This document shows, in pieces, positions 1 through 6,793 of a stretch of DNA of 64,000 nucleotides. Under the pieces are notes generated by a model. That model was given only the letters and a program-made list of their open reading frames with translations, ran no database searches and was not told the origin of the DNA. The stretch is from Phototrophicus methaneseepsis (GTDB lineage: Bacteria; Chloroflexota; Anaerolineae; Aggregatilineales; Phototrophicaceae), in the NCBI RefSeq assembly GCF_015500095.1, contig NZ_CP062983.1, positions 2,914,001 through 2,978,000 on the forward strand, written 5' to 3'. A program made the position numbers and the translations under genes. Numbering within the stretch: position 1 is the stretch's first letter; each line of letters begins with the position of its first letter.

Positions 1-207
1 ATCACCTCAGAGGCTGATCAATATGTAATGCAGATGTTGGGGCGGCTGGAAGAACAGCTTAACCGCAACCTTGGCGAAGTTCGCAACGGGATTGTCATGC
101 TGCAATCCTCATCATCGGTGGAAGAACCGGTGACGAGCGTTCGTCAGCCGGTGCATGTACCCCAACATGTTCCTGAAACCGTTGAGGTCGAAGAAGACGC
201 CACTTAG
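1..207 (+). CDS. C-terminal fragment of a coiled-coil protein (5' end outside window)
   Basis: Frame 1 is open from the first base to a TAG stop, giving the last 68 residues of a protein that begins to the left. The visible part has an amphipathic helix (ADQYVMQMLGRLEEQLNRNL followed by GEVRNGI) and then a Val/Pro/Glu-rich tail ending EVEEDAT. The helix resembles the C-terminal part of small DivIVA-like or ATP-synthase-b-like coiled-coil proteins that lie near coaD in Chloroflexota and Actinobacteria; that assignment is from memory of the family and is tentative. A strong terminator follows 35 bases after the stop, so this is the last gene of its transcript. Codon use is like that of the neighbouring genes. 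Function cannot be stated from this fragment. Confidence 0.6.
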   Translation: MTSEADQYVMQMLGRLEEQLNRNLGEVRNGIVMLQSSSSVEEPVTSVRQPVHVPQHVPETVEVEEDAT

Positions 208-241
208 AGCATGTGATGGCTCATATTCAATGAACGCAATG

Positions 242-278
242 AAGAGGGTACGGTTTTTGGGCCGATACCCTCTTTTTG
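242..278 (+). terminator. Rho-independent terminator after the partial gene
   Basis: AGAGGGTA (243-250) pairs with TACCCTCT (266-273). The inner CGG/CCG bases can extend the stem, and the run TTTTTG follows. It ends the transcript of the partial gene and lies just before the left edge of the IS200 element. Confidence 0.8.
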
Positions 279-323
279 TTAGGCACTTCAGTGAGTTGAG
301 TGCCGAAGGCACGAAACAGAAAA

Positions 324-981
324 CCACCCGCTATGCGGGTGGAGAAGAAAAGCCTTATAGGAAAAGAAAATCACTCCCGTTAGGATGGCAGTGTTCAAGC
401 CGCCAACTCTATAACGAGGAGTGAAATCCATGAGCAAAAGTCTAGCACACACGAAATGGATGTGTAAGTATCACATCGTGTTCACGCCCAAGTACCGACG
501 GAAAGTAATCTACAACCAGTACAAAGCCAGTATTGTGGAGATATTGAAGGATTTGTGCAAGTGGAAAGGCGTGGAGATCATAGAGGGAAACGCCCGAATC
601 GATCACATCCATCTGTTAGTATCGATCCCACCCAAATATAGCGTGTCGGTTATCATGGGCTATCTGAAAGGCAAGAGTGCCACGATGATCTTTGACCGCC
701 ATGCGAATCTAAAATACAAGTTCGGGAATCGGCATTTCTGGGCGCGAGGCTACTACGTAAGCACAGTAGGACTGAATGAAGCGACGATCGCAAAGTACGT
801 GCGTGAGCAAGAGAAACACGATCAAATGATGGATCGGATCAGCACAAAAGAGCATGACGACCCCTTTAGGGGTTAGCCAGGTAATCGATGCATCGGCTTG
901 AACGCAGTGAAAGAGCACCTTGAGGTGCAGCAAGTGCCAAGCCCTTATAGGGCTGGATCAAGCCACCCGCTATGCGGGTGG
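324..981 (+). mobile_element. IS200/IS605-family element, tnpA-only type
   Basis: A Y1 transposase gene is flanked by two identical 19-base hairpins, CCACCCGC-TAT-GCGGGTGG, at 324-342 and 963-981. Family elements have no terminal inverted repeats and carry subterminal hairpins recognised by TnpA, which is what is seen here. Further small stems lie inside the right end: 861-872 (over the stop codon region), 915-928 and 941-953. A GGCACT/AGTGCC stem at 282-304 may belong to the left end. The true cleavage sites lie a little outside the hairpins and cannot be fixed without an empty-site copy, so the given limits are minimal. No TnpB gene is present. The element sits between the terminator of the partial gene and comEC and breaks no gene. 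Confidence 0.85.
430..876 (+). CDS. tnpA: IS200-type Y1 transposase TnpA
   Basis: This is a single-strand HUH transposase that cuts and rejoins the ends of its element with a catalytic tyrosine. The 148-residue protein has the usual length. The HUH motif is HIH at residues 59-61 in DHIHLLVSIPP, and the likely nucleophile is Tyr123 in AKYVREQ, with the conserved GYYVSTVG stretch before it. The start at 430 is chosen because AGGAG lies 8 bases upstream; an earlier in-frame ATG at 421 has no such site. The hairpin CCCCTTTAGGGG overlaps the last codons. The gene looks intact, so the element may be active. No second family gene is present. Confidence 0.95.
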   Translation: MSKSLAHTKWMCKYHIVFTPKYRRKVIYNQYKASIVEILKDLCKWKGVEIIEGNARIDHIHLLVSIPPKYSVSVIMGYLKGKSATMIFDRHANLKYKFGNRHFWARGYYVSTVGLNEATIAKYVREQEKHDQMMDRISTKEHDDPFRG

Positions 982-1070
982 TCTTGACTATTGTTATCTG
1001 GTGATGATTTGGTGGCTCGGTGTTTTTATGGGCATCGAGCTTTTATAGCAAAGGGATGATCGGCTAATCC

Positions 1071-3422
1071 ATGCGCCTCGTCTATGTGGTTTTAGGCTGG
1101 TTGGCTGGCATTTTGCTGGCGGCAGCCATGCCTCAACTTCCGGCGATCTTCTGGTTGCTGGCTGTGACTGCTGCTGTGTTTATCCTGGTGATTGGTTGGC
1201 GCAGCCCTCAGCGCGTCTTTTTGCTGTCACTCTGTGCACTCACATTAGGTAGTTACCGCATGGAATTGGTGCCACGTGCTGGGACAGTCGCTTACTTAAA
1301 TAGCACGCCGCAGACTGTACAGATTGAGGGATTGATCGTCAGTGAGCCTCGTGTGCGGACAGATCGCGTCGATCTACGCGTGGATGTCGCTTCTGCTTTT
1401 AATGGGCAGGATGTTTTGGATGTCAACGGGCTTGTGCTCGTCAGCGTGCGCGGTCAGTCCTCCCTATCGTATGGGGATCATATCCGTGCGAGTGGTTACC
1501 TGGGGCTGCCTGCCACATTCGATACCTTTTCTTATGCAGATTACCTGGCTCGCAGCGGCGTCTTCAGCGTGATGCAAAACGCGCGTGTTGAAGTGTTATC
1601 GCATGATGAAGGCTCGCCGTTATACGCGGCTCTCCTAAGCTCGAAGACGCGCGCACATCATTTGATTGAACAAGCATTACCAGACCCATCTTCTGCGCTG
1701 TTATCGGGTATTCTGCTGGGTGATGAAAGTGGGATAGACCCTCAGCTAGCGGATGACTTTAGCGCTGTGGGGGCGTCGCATATCATCGCAATCAGCGGCT
1801 TTAACATGGTTATTGTTAGTGGCGTCGTCATGGGCCTTTTGGGCCGCATCACAACGCAGCGTTGGTTGGCTGTCTTCATTGGCTTATTGGCCCTGGGGCT
1901 TTATACACTCTTCGTCGGGGCCAGTGCAGCTGTCGTGCGTGCGGCTTTGATGAGCTCGTTGTTGGTCATTGCGCCACTGTTGCGGCGTAAAACCTATGTG
2001 CCCGCTTCTCTGGCCTTTGTCGTGCTGCTGCTGACGATAGTGAACCCACTTTCGCTGTGGGATGTTGGTTTTCAGTTAAGCGCCGCGGCTGTCCTTGGTC
2101 TGGCTTTATTTGCAGAGCCTTTGCAGCGCTATATGGATGCTTTTATGGTGTGGTTGCTGCCTAATCGTGTGGAAGCGACCGCAGCGAAACTCATACGAGA
2201 ACCGCTTGTGGTGACGTTAGCTGTGCAGCTAACAACACTCCCTCTGACGATCCTGTATTTTCAAAAGCTCTCCCTGGTCGTGTTGGTTGTTAATTTGTTG
2301 ATTGTCCCTGTTCAGGCGGCATTGCTGATCGTTGGCGGTGTTGCGCTCCTGGTGGCTTTTGCCTCGCCTATGATCGCGCTGCCCTTGTTCTGGTTGGATG
2401 GTTTGCTGTTGGGTTGGACGATTGGAGTGGTGCGCTGGTTTGCCGCTTGGCCCGGTGCGAATATCACCTTCTATATAGATCCGCGTCTTATCGCGTTGTA
2501 TTTTTTGCTGGTTGTAGGAGGGGCCCTGCTGATGTCGGCAAAGCCTTTATGGGTGCTGCGACTGACGTCTTTTGTGCGTCAGCGCCTGGTCTTAAATGTA
2601 GTGATGTGGGGCGGGCTAGGGGTTGTGCTGCTGAGTGGTGCGATCTTACTCAGCCGCCCGGATGGCTTGTTACACATCTGGTTCCTTGATGTCGGACATA
2701 GCAATGCGATCCTGGTGCAGACGCCTGGTGGCGCGCAGATGCTTATTGATGGTGGGGCATATCCATCCCGCCTCTTAACCGCGTTAGGGGATCGCATGCC
2801 TTTTTATGACCGTGAGATCGAAGTCATCGTCGTGACACAGCCCGATGAAAACGATATTGCGGCCTTACCTGCTGTCCTCAATCGGTATCAGGCTGGGGTG
2901 ATCTTGACGAATGGACATCCCATTGTCACGCAGGTGCAGCAGGATATGATAGATCTGGCTGCGGATGCACCGGTTGTTCCTGTAACAGCCGGCTATGAGA
3001 TTGCCTTTGATGATACTGTGCGTGTTGAGGTGTTGCATCCGTCGCAGGCACCCCAAACGGATGAGGCATTCAACACGGATTCTGTCGTGCTGCGCCTTTA
3101 TTATGGGGATGTATCTTTTTTGTTGATGGGTGATCTGAGTGCAGAAGGGCAGGCCTCACTACTAGAAAACGGCCTATGGCCTGCTGCTAATATCTTACAA
3201 GTGCCGAACCACGCGCGAGAAGATGCAATCAACGAGGATTTCTTACAAGCGGTACAACCGCAGGTCGCCCTGGTCCATATTGACGAAGCCAATCGTTGGG
3301 GCGATCCTGGCGGTCGTTCACTGACTTTATTAGCTGATATGCCCTTGTATCGCAGTGACGTGATGGGTCCGCTCCATTTCTGGAGTGATGGCACAACAGC
3401 CTGGGTTTCGCCGGATTTTTAA
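1071..3422 (+). CDS. comEC: ComEC/Rec2 DNA-internalisation channel protein
   Basis: ComEC forms the inner-membrane channel that imports single-stranded DNA during natural transformation. The 783-residue protein has the family order: N-terminal membrane segments and a DUF4131-like region (about 1-180), the Competence domain with many membrane helices (about 200-500, containing HIIAISGFNM), and a C-terminal metallo-beta-lactamase-fold domain (from about 535). The fold markers FLDVGHSNAILV and LIDGG are clear. However, the usual HxHxDH metal motif reads TQPDEND (residues 589-595), and the later HHGS motif reads NHAR (713-716), so the metal ligands are largely lost. The gene stands alone between the IS200 element and a convergent small membrane gene. 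Family assignment is firm; nuclease activity of this copy is doubtful. Confidence 0.95.
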   Translation: MRLVYVVLGWLAGILLAAAMPQLPAIFWLLAVTAAVFILVIGWRSPQRVFLLSLCALTLGSYRMELVPRAGTVAYLNSTPQTVQIEGLIVSEPRVRTDRVDLRVDVASAFNGQDVLDVNGLVLVSVRGQSSLSYGDHIRASGYLGLPATFDTFSYADYLARSGVFSVMQNARVEVLSHDEGSPLYAALLSSKTRAHHLIEQALPDPSSALLSGILLGDESGIDPQLADDFSAVGASHIIAISGFNMVIVSGVVMGLLGRITTQRWLAVFIGLLALGLYTLFVGASAAVVRAALMSSLLVIAPLLRRKTYVPASLAFVVLLLTIVNPLSLWDVGFQLSAAAVLGLALFAEPLQRYMDAFMVWLLPNRVEATAAKLIREPLVVTLAVQLTTLPLTILYFQKLSLVVLVVNLLIVPVQAALLIVGGVALLVAFASPMIALPLFWLDGLLLGWTIGVVRWFAAWPGANITFYIDPRLIALYFLLVVGGALLMSAKPLWVLRLTSFVRQRLVLNVVMWGGLGVVLLSGAILLSRPDGLLHIWFLDVGHSNAILVQTPGGAQMLIDGGAYPSRLLTALGDRMPFYDREIEVIVVTQPDENDIAALPAVLNRYQAGVILTNGHPIVTQVQQDMIDLAADAPVVPVTAGYEIAFDDTVRVEVLHPSQAPQTDEAFNTDSVVLRLYYGDVSFLLMGDLSAEGQASLLENGLWPAANILQVPNHAREDAINEDFLQAVQPQVALVHIDEANRWGDPGGRSLTLLADMPLYRSDVMGPLHFWSDGTTAWVSPDF

Positions 3423-3465
3423 TCCGGCAGTGCTTGAGCTGAGACGCCGCACCGTTAACGCAGGC

Positions 3466-3879
3466 TTATATGCTGCTATAAACGATCTGTGGGGCGGTCA
3501 ATGCAAAGACTGCATAGAGTGAGCCTGTGATACCCGCAACGATAGCCAATGGAATTGAAAGACGCCCTTTGCGTTGACCTCGGAGCCGTACGGCTGTGGC
3601 TGCCATGAAGGGAATGATACCCATAATGATATGCAGGAGCATTGTGCCAAAGCCATAGTTATCAAACCCTTCAATCGGCATGATGGCCCCATTGCTGCCG
3701 CGCATGAGGTCAATCACACAGCAGAAGAGCACAAGGAGTATGAGGTAGTTGGCGTAATCGTTTTTCTCAGGTGTTAACGTCAGTACCACAAAGTTGAGGA
3801 TGATAAGCAGATAGACGAAATAATCACCTAACGTTTCTGGGCGCAGTTGAGCGCCGATTTGAGCCAGCAAATCTTCCAT
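3466..3879 (-). CDS. Small four-helix membrane protein, unknown function
   Basis: The 137-residue product has about four hydrophobic segments (starting YFVYLLIILNFVVL, then YLILLVLFCCVIDLM, MLLHIIMGIIPFM and IPLAIVAGITGSLYAVFAL), with charged loops containing RLRGQRKGR. The start at 3879 is chosen because GGAGA lies 7 bases upstream of that ATG; an upstream in-frame ATG six codons earlier lies in front of this site and lacks one of its own. It is transcribed convergently with comEC, with 43 bases between the stops, and divergently from the YihY gene. I do not recognise the family. It is probably an integral inner-membrane protein. Confidence 0.75.
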   Translation of the reverse strand: MEDLLAQIGAQLRPETLGDYFVYLLIILNFVVLTLTPEKNDYANYLILLVLFCCVIDLMRGSNGAIMPIEGFDNYGFGTMLLHIIMGIIPFMAATAVRLRGQRKGRLSIPLAIVAGITGSLYAVFALTAPQIVYSSI

Positions 3880-4003
3880 AAGATCGTCTCCGAACATGAA
3901 TTACCATGATAACATTGGTATTATAGCACCAGAGTGATGGTGCATATGCCATTAATTAATGAACCCTATATAATCACATCAATGCCAATGGTGATAATCA
4001 ACG

Positions 4004-4972
4004 ATGCTACGTGAACGGACCGAACAAATCCGCCAACAAGTGCATGAGATGGCAACGGAATGGTGGTCGCAGCGCAGTGAGGCGACCCAGCTTTTGCCGG
4101 GTTACGTCTGGCGTGCTGTTCGTAACTATTTGCGTGGTGGTTCCCGGCAGGCCGCTGCATTGGCCTATTATGCGATCTTTTCCGTTTTCCCGCTGGTGTT
4201 GCTGCTAGCTGTTGGCGTGGGGAGCCTGGTTGGTCCAGCCGTGGCGCAGGATCAGATTGCGAGCGGGTTACAACTCTTCTTGCCAGAAACCACAGTGATA
4301 GAAATTCAGGACACCATCGGTGCAGCCGTAAATCAGAGTACTGAGTTTAGTCTGATCGCGTTGGCAGGTCTGGTATGGTCTGCGACAGGGTTGTTCTCAA
4401 ATATCACGCTCGCTCTGGATACGATCTTTGCTGTGCCTGCAATACGCAGTTTATGGCGCATGCGGTTGCTCGCTGTGCTGATGGGCTTAACGCTCGTCAC
4501 ACTGGTCTTGGCTTCTTTTATCACATCCGGGGTGCTGCGGCTCTTACAAACCCCTGCTCTGGAACTAAATGTCTGGCTGACTATTGGCATCTGGTTTTTA
4601 CCGTTGGGCCTGGATCTGGTGATTTTTGCATTGCTGTTCCGCTATGTGCCAGCTCGCCATGTGCATTGGGATGCTGTCTGGCCTGCGGCTGTTTTTGGTG
4701 CAGTCGGTTGGGAAGTCGCCAAACAATCCTTCGAATGGTATCTGGGTAATCTGAACAACTTCAACTTGATCTATGGTGGTATTGCGACAGGTATTGTGCT
4801 GTTGTTCTGGGCATTTTTAATTGCTTCGATTTTTCTCTTTAGTGCGGAGCTTTGTGCGCGGCTTAACGAGTGGCTGATCGACTTGCGGGAGCGCGAAGCT
4901 CAACGGCGTATGGAAGAGCAGCCTATGGTCACGCTACACGGCCATCGTCGGACCCATTTTTTGGATTCCTGA
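4004..4972 (+). CDS. YihY/BrkB-family integral membrane protein
   Basis: The 322-residue protein matches the YihY/virulence-factor-BrkB family. Early residues include the family stretch GGSRQAAALAYYAIFSVFPLVLLL, and later come FLPETT, GLVWSATGLFSNI, FLPLGLDLVIFALLFRYVPAR and the C-terminal region with WEVAKQSFEWYLGN and YGGIATGIVLLFWAFL. Six hydrophobic segments are visible, followed by a charged cytosolic tail. The molecular role of this family is not settled (it was once misnamed ribonuclease BN). The gene has its own upstream region and ends before a bidirectional terminator at 5031-5055. The ribosome binding site is weak (GGTGAT), so the start is only moderately certain. Confidence 0.9.
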   Translation: MLRERTEQIRQQVHEMATEWWSQRSEATQLLPGYVWRAVRNYLRGGSRQAAALAYYAIFSVFPLVLLLAVGVGSLVGPAVAQDQIASGLQLFLPETTVIEIQDTIGAAVNQSTEFSLIALAGLVWSATGLFSNITLALDTIFAVPAIRSLWRMRLLAVLMGLTLVTLVLASFITSGVLRLLQTPALELNVWLTIGIWFLPLGLDLVIFALLFRYVPARHVHWDAVWPAAVFGAVGWEVAKQSFEWYLGNLNNFNLIYGGIATGIVLLFWAFLIASIFLFSAELCARLNEWLIDLREREAQRRMEEQPMVTLHGHRRTHFLDS

Positions 4973-5030
4973 GTGGCCTGTGTGTTACGTATCTGCGCAT
5001 TAAGTGTGTAAGGTGACGAAGATAAAAATA

Positions 5031-5055
5031 AAAAGAGGGCATTGCGCCCTCTTTT
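5031..5055. terminator. Bidirectional terminator between yihY and the small-protein genes
   Basis: AAAAGAGGGC (5031-5040) pairs perfectly with GCCCTCTTTT (5046-5055) around the loop ATTGC. It has T-runs on both strands and so can end the YihY transcript (+) and the small-protein transcript (-). Confidence 0.85.
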
Positions 5056-5076
5056 GTTTACATTATGCGGTTGTTT

Positions 5077-5250
5077 TTACTCAGCGGCGATGGATTTGCC
5101 GAGTTGGATGATGCTGCGGCCAATGGCCTTGCGAATCACGCCAACTTCTTGATTTTGGCGGATTGCTTCGCGTGCGATACGGTCCAGCTCAGCGCGTTGT
5201 TCCATATACCGAATACGTGATTGATGTTCTTGAAGGTGACTGTAATCCAT
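5077..5250 (-). CDS. Small amphipathic helical protein (57 aa), unknown
   Basis: The start at 5250 is preceded by GGAGAG with 6 bases of spacing, which argues that this is a real gene rather than chance. The 57-residue product is almost all helix-forming and charged. It opens MDYSHLQEHQSRIRYMEQRA and ends with an amphipathic stretch VIRKAIGRSIIQLGKSIAAE. It has no Cys and no signal peptide. The preceding small gene (5297-5518) ends 46 bases upstream, and the two share a similar layout: a hydrophilic N-terminal helix, then a basic amphipathic helix near the end. A strong terminator follows. I do not recognise the family. A peripheral membrane-binding or nucleic-acid-associated role is possible but unsupported. 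Confidence 0.6.
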   Translation of the reverse strand: MDYSHLQEHQSRIRYMEQRAELDRIAREAIRQNQEVGVIRKAIGRSIIQLGKSIAAE

Positions 5251-5296
5251 GATCTTCTCTCCGACGATGCCGCTCACTGGCGACATGGTTAAATGG

Positions 5297-5518
5297 CTAG
5301 CTGTTTTGTTGCTGTAGACGCATGTGTCTGCGTCCGACGGTTTCTTCAGAGCGCGCCTGAACGAACATGTTTGCGAGTCGTTCCCGCCAGGTCAGGCGCA
5401 ATGCAGTGAAGTTGTTGTTTCTTATATGTTTTTGATCTGATTGTCGTTGCTGCGCTTTGCGCAGGGTCTCTTGCATATGTAGTTCGTTGAGACGTTGCGC
5501 GTCATACCTCATAGTCAT
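5297..5518 (-). CDS. Small basic helical protein (73 aa), unknown
   Basis: The ATG at 5518 is preceded by AAAGGGAG at a suitable distance. The 73-residue product (opening MTMRYDAQRLNELHMQETLR) is rich in Gln, Arg and Asn. It contains the amphipathic segment LTWRERLANMFVQA near residues 42-55, and its tail is basic and glutamine-rich. It lies upstream of the 57-residue gene on the same strand. Two strong terminators (5621-5657 and 5690-5725) lie between it and the nearest good promoter, so expression needs read-through or a local promoter; TATAGATTATAT in its 5' region could serve. No family is recognised. Confidence 0.6.
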   Translation of the reverse strand: MTMRYDAQRLNELHMQETLRKAQQRQSDQKHIRNNNFTALRLTWRERLANMFVQARSEETVGRRHMRLQQQNS

Positions 5519-5620
5519 GATGACTGCTCCCTTTAATGCCTTGCCTGAACATCTTGATAATTGGGTGCCGATATAATCTATACCGGACAAGCGACTTGCA
5601 GGCTGTTCGCAAAGGTGCAG

Positions 5621-5657
5621 TAATTAAAAACAGCCGTTAGACATAGTCACGGCTGTT
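5621..5657 (-). terminator. Second tandem terminator upstream of the small-protein genes
   Basis: Read on the minus strand, AACAGCCGT pairs with ACGGCTGTT (5629-5637 with 5649-5657), an unbroken 9-pair stem followed by TTTAATT. It lies downstream of the first terminator and upstream of the 73-residue gene on the same strand. Confidence 0.75.
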
Positions 5658-5689
5658 GAGCGCATTGATCGTTAAATGACGAAGGGCGC

Positions 5690-5725
5690 TAAATTAAAAA
5701 CAGCCGCGAGTTTGGCCCGTGGCTG
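5690..5725 (-). terminator. First tandem terminator, after the 20-codon ORF
   Basis: On the minus strand, CAGCC-A-CGGG pairs with CTCG-C-GGCTG (5701-5725) and is followed by TTTTTAATTT. It begins about 30 bases after the stop of the 20-codon ORF, the place expected for an intrinsic terminator or an attenuator. Confidence 0.75.
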
Positions 5726-5754
5726 CTTGAGGTTGTTATGCTACCGAAGCGAGC

Positions 5755-5817
5755 CTACAGGCACATTGCTGCATCATATGCGATTGTCCCAGCCTTGCCG
5801 AACATTGATGGCAACAT
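5755..5817 (-). CDS. 20-residue ORF with strong ribosome binding site; leader peptide or microprotein
   Basis: An ATG at 5817 is preceded by AAAGGAGC with 7 bases of spacing. It opens a 20-codon frame encoding MLPSMFGKAGTIAYDAAMCL. A promoter-like TTGACA lies about 90 bases upstream, and a strong terminator lies just downstream. The peptide is mildly hydrophobic and shows no run of one amino acid that would mark a classic amino-acid attenuator. Good initiation signal, promoter and terminator in the right order support a real transcript. Whether the peptide or the act of translation matters is open. Only the sequence layout supports this call. Confidence 0.4.
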   Translation of the reverse strand: MLPSMFGKAGTIAYDAAMCL

Positions 5818-5881
5818 GTGCTGTGCTCCTTTCGGGCGTGATTAGTCAAAGTGTGTTTGTGTCATCGCTGATGACTTTGAT

Positions 5882-5911
5882 AGAGTATCATAGGTTGTTG
5901 GTCGGTGTCAA
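5882..5911 (-). promoter_or_regulatory. Sigma70-like promoter for the small-protein locus
   Basis: On the minus strand a perfect -35 TTGACA (5906-5911) is separated by 18 bases from TACTCT (5882-5887), which carries an extended -10 TG one base before it. The start site would fall near 5875, giving a leader of about 60 bases before the 20-codon ORF. Confidence 0.5.
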
Positions 5912-6107
5912 TAGGTTTAAAGAGTTTTTAATATCTATTTACAGGTTATAGTATCTATAAAGGGGTCGTTAGGGGTCAAAAGTTGAGAATTAAGTGTGAT
6001 TTGACATATCATATTTTCGTAATATCGGCGGAGAGACATGGCTAAAAGGGCCAAGCTGGTGTAGACTCTGGGATTACAAAACAGGACGTAACGATTTGTG
6101 AAACTAT

Positions 6108-6707
6108 ATGAGTGACGAACCACAATACATGGATTTTGACCCTGATGGCGACGACATCGTTGATCGTGTTGTTGTCGATCATGCTTCGCCTTCAACAGAC
6201 CGTAGTGTCGCAAGACGCGTCGCTTTGCAGGCGTTATATGAGATCGATGCGGCGGGCCACGCGCCAGGGGATGTGTTACTAAATATGATCACGGACGATG
6301 AAGATGTGCGCAAGGTTCGCGCATATATTCGTCGCCTTGTAACCGGCATTCTAGCTCACCGTGGTAATCTCGATGAGGTATTACAGACATATGCGCCGGA
6401 ATTCCCATTGCAGCAAATTGCCGTAGTTGATAGGAATGTCTTACGGATTGCCCTCTATGAAATGGCGATTGGTACGCGTACGCCGATTGGCGTTGCTATT
6501 GATGAAGCCGTTGAGTTGGCAAAGTTATTCGGTGCAGATGGTTCTGCTCGGTTTGTAAATGGCGTGCTTGGGACGATTGCTCTGAATATTGAGCCGCTGC
6601 GTGCTCAGTTGCGCGGTGAGGGCATGCCTGATGAAGATGACGACTTTGACGATGATTATATTGATGAAGCGGAGCCTGAAACAGAGCCGCCATCACCGTT
6701 GGACTAA
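6108..6707 (+). CDS. nusB: Transcription antitermination factor NusB
   Basis: NusB binds boxA RNA with NusE (S10) and supports antitermination on rRNA operons. The family core runs from about residue 30 to 165: SVARRVALQALYEIDAAG, then VRAYIRRLVTGILAHR, the central AVVDRNVLRIALYEM, and VAIDEAVELAKLFGADGSARFVNGVLG. At 199 residues it is longer than the usual 130-150 because of an acidic N-terminal extension (about 30 residues) and a very acidic C-terminal tail (DEDDDFDDDYIDEAEPETE). The gene is alone, is followed by a strong terminator, and has a weak ribosome binding site. The 290-base region before it, from the minus-strand promoter at 5911, shows no other gene. Confidence 0.95.
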   Translation: MSDEPQYMDFDPDGDDIVDRVVVDHASPSTDRSVARRVALQALYEIDAAGHAPGDVLLNMITDDEDVRKVRAYIRRLVTGILAHRGNLDEVLQTYAPEFPLQQIAVVDRNVLRIALYEMAIGTRTPIGVAIDEAVELAKLFGADGSARFVNGVLGTIALNIEPLRAQLRGEGMPDEDDDFDDDYIDEAEPETEPPSPLD

Positions 6708-6742
6708 TCTAAAAGCGTCACGGAAAATCTCGTTATGGTAAT

Positions 6743-6771
6743 AAAAAAGGCATCTCAAAGATGCCTTTTTT
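6743..6771. terminator. Bidirectional terminator between nusB and the calcium ATPase
   Basis: AAAAAAGGCATCT (6743-6755) pairs perfectly with AGATGCCTTTTTT (6759-6771) around CAA. It serves two convergent genes. Confidence 0.9.
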
Positions 6772-6793
6772 ATTGCTTGAGATCACTCTTATC

